Of a DNA stretch of 64,000 nt, positions 63,801 through 64,000 are shown piece after piece. Every line of letters begins with the position of its first letter. Position 1 is the stretch's first letter. The stretch comes from Mesostigma viride (taxonomy: Eukaryota > Streptophyta > Mesostigmatophyceae > Mesostigmatales > Mesostigmataceae). The position numbers were made by a program, and so were the translations under genes. The stretch lies in assembly GCA_009746045.1 (NCBI GenBank), contig RPFO01000496.1:64465-128464 (forward strand), read 5' to 3'. The notes below the pieces were generated by a model. The model saw only the letters and a program-made list of their open reading frames with translations. It was not told the origin of the DNA and searched no databases.

Positions 63801-64000
63801 AAGTGTCCCGATGTTCAATACGGCGTGCAAATGAACCAATATACTGCCAAAATATATGGGATTCTACCAGCTCGTCAGTCGGTAAGGAAGTTTTATGTAA
63901 GACTTGGATTTTCAAACACCAAGTTGAGCAATGATCCGTTGCTTATCAGCGTAGTCGTTGGAGAAGCGTGGACTGGCGGTTTTTCTACAACGACAATATC
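60889..64000 (+). CDS. Giant fibre-like virion protein, split by a 493-bp insertion and cut by the window end
   Basis: ATG at 60889 opens 86 codons with a short coiled coil (EERVSNIETDIDGLQASVTL); then comes the insertion at 61151-61643. From 61644 the frame is open to 64000, more than 785 codons, so the protein exceeds 870 residues. Collapsing the GAAC duplication restores the frame (DPSE then LAYSLVV). The rest is Thr/Ser/Asn/Tyr-rich and predicted beta-strand throughout, without enzyme motifs. A short N-terminal coiled coil and long beta body suit a trimeric receptor-binding fibre or spike; this is inference. It is transcribed away from the replication block, only 24 bp from the coiled-coil gene start, so the two share a compact divergent promoter (TTTATATTCTAG). 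The capsid genes are probably further right. Confidence 0.75.
61151..61643 (+). mobile_element. 493-bp inverted-repeat element, copy 2
   Basis: Same length and orientation as 55460-55952, differing at one position that I could find (T to C in the T run, about 61214). Bounded by GAAC (61147-61150, 61644-61647). It sits in the fibre gene in sense orientation, whereas copy 1 is antisense to its host gene. Confidence 0.9.

Overview
The window looks like nuclear DNA of a green alga (chlorophyte or prasinophyte; the species cannot be named from sequence alone). The reasons are GC-rich genes with many spliceosomal introns, plant-type TTTAGGG telomeric repeats at three internal sites, and a two-domain protein of the LCIB family of the algal CO2-concentrating mechanism. 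It carries a very heavy load of satellites, LINE debris and small transposons. Its last 10.5 kb holds an integrated virus of the Polinton-like virus / virophage type.

Layout. 253-6395: a four-exon zinc-finger protein whose zinc ligands are brought together by splicing across a 3.5 kb intron full of a 30-bp minisatellite. 6.4-9.1 kb: LINE fragments. 10444-12231 (-): catalase, with G-box/CRE-like motifs upstream. 13934-17528: a LysM protein whose only intron contains a 1.2 kb CTC/TTC microsatellite. 19017-28879: a seven-exon, 862-residue tandem LCIB-like protein; all exon phases agree. 29-47 kb: no host gene recognised, but nested LINE copies (many with target-site duplications), ORF1-only LINEs, a 1.44 kb hAT-like element with an 8-bp duplication, and a 638-bp element with 245-bp terminal direct repeats. 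48018-48170: the last exon of a small membrane protein. 51.1-52.3 kb: a 5'-truncated LINE with reverse transcriptase.

53.3-64 kb: an endogenous virus with a primase-helicase, tyrosine recombinase, AT-hook protein, FtsK/HerA-type packaging ATPase, coiled-coil protein and a giant fibre-like protein that runs off the window. Two copies of a 493-bp inverted-repeat element, differing at one position, sit in the primase-helicase and fibre genes, each with a 4-bp target duplication. Collapsing either duplication restores the frame. Three other viral frames are broken by what look like single missing bases.

The most unusual host signal is that introns repeatedly contain decaying copies of the exon edge next to them (splice donor or acceptor plus neighbouring exon bases). 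Copies are often most similar near the exon and weaker with distance. This is seen at more than ten junctions in four genes. It suggests these introns grew by repeated duplication of their own splice junctions.
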